Assembly (NCBI GenBank): GCA_002391225.1
Contig: DGRV01000044.1
Location: 509-8,574 of the forward strand
DNA: 8,066 nt
Source of the DNA: Christensenella sp. UBA4379
GTDB taxonomy: Bacteria; Bacillota; Clostridia; Christensenellales; Aristaeellaceae
Direction: 5' to 3'
Below, one piece after another: positions 5,023-8,066 of this stretch. Made by a program: the position numbers and the translations under genes. How positions within the stretch are numbered: position 1 is the stretch's first letter; every line of letters begins with the position of its first letter. Below the pieces are notes generated by a model. That model saw nothing but the letters and a program-made list of their open reading frames with translations. It was not told the origin of the DNA and did no database searches.

Positions 5023-6390
5023 ATGAAACTAAGAAAAAGCTGTATCGCTCTCCTGATGATCCTGGCCTTGTGTTTTTCTGCCCACGCGGAATCTTCTCTG
5101 GTTCCGTTTATCGACGCGGCAGAAAAACTCGCCTTTGAGACGGACAATGTGACCATCACCGGGAAAGCCGAATTCCTCCTGGACGGGAAGCGGTTCAAGA
5201 CGGCGGAAATCACTTATGTGCAGGACGGGGAAAACTCCTTCTGGCAGGAAAAGCTGCTGACGCCACGCGCCTGGCGGTCAGACCTGGAGAGCGGATTCAC
5301 CGTGATCCAGAACGGAAGGGACATTTATGTCATGGAGACACTGGAACCGGGTTTGTACCGTTCCGGTTCAGATAATAAGCAGAATACCCTGCTCCGGCGG
5401 ACCGCTCATGCGGATCTCCTCTTTGCCCTGGCCAGGACGGTAACTGAACAGACCGTTCCCTTCCTTGAAACAGCTGCTTCCTTAACGGAAGAGAAAAATG
5501 GGAATATGATGGTTCAGTTTGATCTGACGGAAGGGGACACTCCTGCTTTGCTGAGCCAACTGGCGAACCTTTGCATGCGGTTCATCGGGAAAAGGCTGAC
5601 TGGCGACGGAGACGACGAATACGATGTTTCTGAAATCAGCAGTTGGCCTGTAGCTACGGAGACCTTCGACATTCTGGTCAATACAAAAACGCTGAACCTG
5701 AGTGACTGCTCCGTCCGGATCAGTCTGGACGGCGAAGGACGGCTGAACGCCGCTTCGGGTGTTGTGTCCGCCCGGTTGAAGGGTTACATGCACGGCACGA
5801 GGCTTTTGACCGTCCGCTTTGAAACTGCCTTGTCGGGCTATGGAGAAAGCACTGTCCCATTGTTCGACCCGAAGGATTATCAGGTCATGACGGAGTGGGA
5901 GCGGGAAGCGGCCGGCATCGAAGCACCGGAAAAAAAGATGGAACCGATTAAAAAGCCTGAATGGCTGGAAGAGCGGGCGAAGGAGGTCTGCGAGGCGGCC
6001 GGCGTATCGTTCGGAGAGGTGACGGACAGCTATTTCTTTGATGACTTTTGCAATATGGACGCTCAGATCAACGGTAAACGATATGAAGTGATCCTGTCAG
6101 ACGACCAGGCTGTGCTGTGTATAGACCAAACGAATTTCCGTCCTGATTTTAAAACGTGCGATGAGCCTGTGGACGACGAACTCACCCAGCGTATCCGTTC
6201 TTTTCTTACGGTTGCCAATCCGTCCTTGGACATCGGGGAAATACGGCTCATCGGACAGACGGATGACGAAATCGGCAAGCTGTTCTGGGTGTACGTCAAG
6301 GATCCGGACGGGGACTTTGGCTGTCATTTGACAGTCCGCCAGACCCCAGAATGGCAGATCGAAGAATACGACGCTTTAGGCTTTGGCTGA
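5023..6390 (+). CDS. Secreted protein of unrecognised family, tandem copy 2
   Basis: A 455-residue paralog starting 25 nt after copy 1, preceded by AGGAAAGGGG (5007-5016). The signal peptide MKLRK plus a hydrophobic core is cut after AHA-22. Residues 23-140 are closest to copy 3 and include TAEITYVQDGENSFWQEKL (60-78) and LYRSGSDNKQNTLLRR (111-126). The N-terminal domain ends near LFDPKDY (280-286). A proline- and lysine-rich linker (about 302-314) precedes the C-terminal region, which has AAGVSFGEV and a closing RQTPEWQIEEY (439-449). Cysteines occur singly in the mature protein, with no obvious metal-binding pattern, and no catalytic motif is visible. A binding or structural role outside the membrane is more likely than an enzyme, but this is inference. 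Confidence 0.85.
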   Translation: MKLRKSCIALLMILALCFSAHAESSLVPFIDAAEKLAFETDNVTITGKAEFLLDGKRFKTAEITYVQDGENSFWQEKLLTPRAWRSDLESGFTVIQNGRDIYVMETLEPGLYRSGSDNKQNTLLRRTAHADLLFALARTVTEQTVPFLETAASLTEEKNGNMMVQFDLTEGDTPALLSQLANLCMRFIGKRLTGDGDDEYDVSEISSWPVATETFDILVNTKTLNLSDCSVRISLDGEGRLNAASGVVSARLKGYMHGTRLLTVRFETALSGYGESTVPLFDPKDYQVMTEWEREAAGIEAPEKKMEPIKKPEWLEERAKEVCEAAGVSFGEVTDSYFFDDFCNMDAQINGKRYEVILSDDQAVLCIDQTNFRPDFKTCDEPVDDELTQRIRSFLTVANPSLDIGEIRLIGQTDDEIGKLFWVYVKDPDGDFGCHLTVRQTPEWQIEEYDALGFG

Positions 6391-6432
6391 TACAGAACTC
6401 AGTAAATCATGATCATCAAGGAGGATATATCC

Positions 6433-7848
6433 ATGAAAAAAGCAAAAATCCTGACCGCTGTGATTTTAACCCTGGCCCTGTGCCTGACGGCCGTTGCGGA
6501 ATCTTCGCTGGTGCCGTTCATTGACGCGGCGGAGCGGCTTGCGTTTCATACGAACAACGTGACCGTCACGGGAAACGCGGAGATTTTCCTGGATGAGGAG
6601 AGGATCAAGACTGCTGAAATCACCTATGTGCAGGACGGGGAAAACTCCTTCTGGCAGGAAAAGCTGTTCACGCCCCGGCCCTGGCGCAAGGACCTGGAGA
6701 GCGGCTTTACCGTCATCCAGAACGGATGGGACATCTACGTGATGGAGGCCCTGAAGCCCGGCCTGTACCGGGAGGGCTCGGACGCCAAGCAGGACACCCT
6801 GCTCCGGCGCAGCGCTATGGCGGACGTGCTGCTGGCTCTTTCCCGGGTGGCGGCGGACCAAATGGAGCCCCTCTTCGGCTCTGCCCTTTCCGTGACGGAA
6901 AAGGAAAACGGCGCGAAGGAAGCGCGGCTGGAGCTGAAGGACGGGGAAGCCCCGGGCGTCCTCAACGTCCTGGCGAACCTGGGCCTGCGCTTTGCGGGCC
7001 GGCGGCTGCTGGGCATCGACGCGGAGGCGTGGGACGCTTTCTCCGTCCAGGGCTGGACCCAGGTGCAGTCGATCTTCTACGCCACCAAGGACGTGCGGCT
7101 CAAGGACTGCTCCGTCCTGGCCCAAATGGATGAACAGGGCCGGCTGACGGGCCTTTCCGGCGAGCTTTCCGCCCTGCTGGTCAGCTATACCGCCGAGGAG
7201 CTTGAATCGGTGGAGGATCAGGAGGGGTATAACGAAGACTACGAGGCAAAGGATCAGGCGCTGACCGTCCGCTTTCACACGGAGCTGTCCCAGTATGGGG
7301 AGAGCGAGGTCAAGCTCTTTGACCCCAAGGACTATGGCGTCGTGCCGCCCGAAGCCTGGCAGAAGCCCGAACCGAAGGAAGAAACCCTGACGGAGGAGCA
7401 GGAAGCGGCCTTCGCCCAGGCGGCGGAGAAAGCCCTGCAGGCCGCCGGCTATGAAAGCGTCAAATATCTGGAAACCACGATGGATAATGGCTGGGCCAAC
7501 GTCCGCCTGGATACGGAGGGCGGCATCTGCTATGTGACCCTGACGGAGGACGGCCTGCTGCTGGACCTGTTTCTGGAGTCCGGCTTTGAGGGAAACGAGG
7601 AAATGCCCGATTTCCCGGATGAACTGCCCGAGGAAATCACGAAGCCGATCCTGGATTTCCTGCGCGCGGTCAACCCGAAGCTGAACGCAAACTCTCTTAA
7701 AAACATCGGCTCCTTCGGCGACGGGACGATCAGCTATCTCGAGGTAATCGGACTGACGGAGGAAGGGGAAGAAACGGGAACCACCCTGTGCGTCCGCATG
7801 ACGCCGAACTGGCGGGTCGAGGATTATGCCTGCATGGGTCACGGCTGA
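6433..7848 (+). CDS. Secreted protein of unrecognised family, tandem copy 3
   Basis: A 471-residue paralog starting 42 nt after copy 2. ATG 6433 is preferred over the in-frame ATG 6409, because AAGGAGGA (6418-6425) lies 7 nt before 6433 and the signal peptide (MKKAKILTAV to AVA-22) then begins correctly. The N-terminal domain aligns gap-free with copies 1 and 2 for about 190 residues. This copy has an acidic insertion at about 255-274 (EELESVEDQEGYNEDYEAKD) missing from the others. The linker at 310-325 is rich in Pro and Glu. The C-terminal region contains AAGYESVKYLE, GGICYVTL and LDFLRAVNPKLN, and closes with MTPNWRVEDY (456-465). It is the most GC-rich copy: 41 of 60 bases are G/C at 7381-7440. 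No catalytic motif is visible and function is unknown. Confidence 0.85.
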   Translation: MKKAKILTAVILTLALCLTAVAESSLVPFIDAAERLAFHTNNVTVTGNAEIFLDEERIKTAEITYVQDGENSFWQEKLFTPRPWRKDLESGFTVIQNGWDIYVMEALKPGLYREGSDAKQDTLLRRSAMADVLLALSRVAADQMEPLFGSALSVTEKENGAKEARLELKDGEAPGVLNVLANLGLRFAGRRLLGIDAEAWDAFSVQGWTQVQSIFYATKDVRLKDCSVLAQMDEQGRLTGLSGELSALLVSYTAEELESVEDQEGYNEDYEAKDQALTVRFHTELSQYGESEVKLFDPKDYGVVPPEAWQKPEPKEETLTEEQEAAFAQAAEKALQAAGYESVKYLETTMDNGWANVRLDTEGGICYVTLTEDGLLLDLFLESGFEGNEEMPDFPDELPEEITKPILDFLRAVNPKLNANSLKNIGSFGDGTISYLEVIGLTEEGEETGTTLCVRMTPNWRVEDYACMGHG

Positions 7849-7898
7849 CGGCCTGCTTTGATTTCTTTGAATGATAGTAACTATTCAGTCCTCTGAGA

Positions 7899-7920
7899 TC
7901 AAAAGGAGTTTGCCTTTTGA
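7899..7920. repeat. Perfect 8-bp hairpin
   Basis: TCAAAAGG (7899-7906) pairs with CCTTTTGA (7913-7920) around a 6-nt loop. No T-run follows, so it is not a typical terminator. An imperfect palindrome around ATAGT-A-ACTAT (7874-7884) lies just upstream. Confidence 0.6.
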
Positions 7921-7931
7921 CGGAGGGGGTG

Positions 7932-7955
7932 ATCAGGGGGATTCTTCCCCCTGAT
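7932..7955. terminator. Perfect 10-bp hairpin, possible end of the triplet transcript
   Basis: ATCAGGGGGA (7932-7941) pairs with TCCCCCTGAT (7946-7955) around a TTCT loop. It is the strongest stem after the last gene. The following TTGTAAT is only weakly T-rich, so termination is uncertain and it may be part of a structured repeat instead. Confidence 0.45.
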
Positions 7956-7970
7956 TGTAATCCGTAGCGG

Positions 7971-8019
7971 GTTGCGAAGGCCTGGAAAACTGTCCGGTGG
8001 ACAGTTTTCACTGAGCAAC
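7971..8019. repeat. Nested stem: 11-bp hairpin within a 5-bp outer stem
   Basis: GAAAACTGTCC (7985-7995) pairs perfectly with GGACAGTTTTC (7999-8009) around a 3-nt GGT loop. GTTGC (7971-7975) and GCAAC (8015-8019) enclose it. Just beyond lies a small GGGC/GCCC hairpin (8020-8033). The stretch AGGCCTGGAAAA (from 7978) is echoed by AGGCCCTGGACAA (from 8028). Confidence 0.6.
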
Positions 8020-8066
8020 GGGCTGGCAGGCCCTGGACAATGTACGCCGCGAGGAGCATTTTTGCG

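Larger units (their letters stand above)
3636..7848 (+). repeat. Tandem gene triplication with near-identical DNA blocks
   Basis: Three paralogous genes lie head to tail. Copy 1 at 3726-3778 and copy 2 at 5113-5165 agree at 50 of 53 positions. Copy 2 at 5215-5256 and copy 3 at 6625-6666 are identical over 42 nt. Away from the N-terminal region, DNA similarity is much lower. All three share residue numbering up to about 190. Confidence 0.8.
7849..8066. repeat. Gene-free tail of stacked inverted repeats, candidate dispersed element
   Basis: The last 218 bases contain no convincing gene but have at least three perfect hairpins (7899-7920, 7932-7955, 7985-8009) and several smaller ones in about 150 bp. 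This density suggests a non-autonomous mobile or REP-like dispersed repeat. The right end is cut by the window, so its full extent and any flanking target duplication cannot be seen. A 109-codon frame on the - strand runs through it but has no ribosome site and is probably spurious. Confidence 0.4.

Noticed and set aside
6409..6432. Upstream ATG for the third secreted protein
   Set aside because: The AAGGAGGA ribosome site lies downstream of this ATG, and the signal peptide would gain an acidic N-terminal extension.
6466..7842. A 458-codon open frame on the - strand, lying fully inside copy 3 of the secreted-protein family
   Set aside because: It is an antisense shadow of a GC-rich gene. The + strand frame has a ribosome site, signal peptide and two paralogs; the - strand frame has none of these.
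7730..8059. A 109-codon open frame on the - strand at the right end
   Set aside because: It spans the end of copy 3 and the hairpin cluster, has no ribosome site or recognisable domain, and is better explained as repeat sequence.

Overview
The window looks like chromosomal DNA of a fairly GC-rich Gram-positive Firmicute, most likely a gut- or rumen-type member of the Clostridia. This is an inference from strong AGGAGG-type ribosome sites, sigma-A promoters (one with perfect TTGACA/TATAAT boxes 17 bp apart), a six-TM XRE regulator and Sec-type signal peptides. No rRNA, tRNA, CRISPR array, integrase or recognisable insertion-sequence transposase is visible. All convincing protein genes lie on the + strand.

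Layout. (1) 3-200: the C-terminal end of a hotdog acyl-CoA thioesterase. (2) 201-600: no normal protein gene, but a well-formed small-RNA locus. A consensus promoter (241-269) drives a short RNA ending in a 16-bp terminator stem (318-356). A weaker promoter on the - strand (476-504) faces it, followed by a Shine-Dalgarno site and a broken, very short ORF. This resembles a decayed type I toxin-antitoxin locus. (3) 524-2365: an operon of a cysteine-rich YkgJ-like protein and a beta-class DNA methyltransferase overlapping by 4 bp, with its own extended -10 promoter and an intrinsic terminator. No restriction endonuclease accompanies it. (4) 2395-3503: a second terminator-like hairpin, a promoter, an inverted repeat that could be an operator, and an XRE regulator fused to six membrane segments. 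(5) 3551-7848: a short leader with a possible 12-codon peptide inside a hairpin, then three tandem paralogous genes for secreted proteins of 453, 455 and 471 residues that I cannot assign to a named family. (6) 7849-8066: a cluster of perfect hairpins that looks like a dispersed, structured repeat.

How the parts may work together. The membrane regulator and the three exported proteins lie in the same direction, with no clear terminator between them. One reading is that the regulator senses the envelope and controls or is co-expressed with the secreted set; this is inference from position only. The three paralogs align without gaps for about the first 190 residues and then diverge. They share stretches of almost identical DNA, and the first copy becomes markedly AT-richer downstream, suggesting duplication followed by gene conversion or exchange of 3' parts. 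The methyltransferase operon appears to be a separate unit with an epigenetic or orphan-methylase role.
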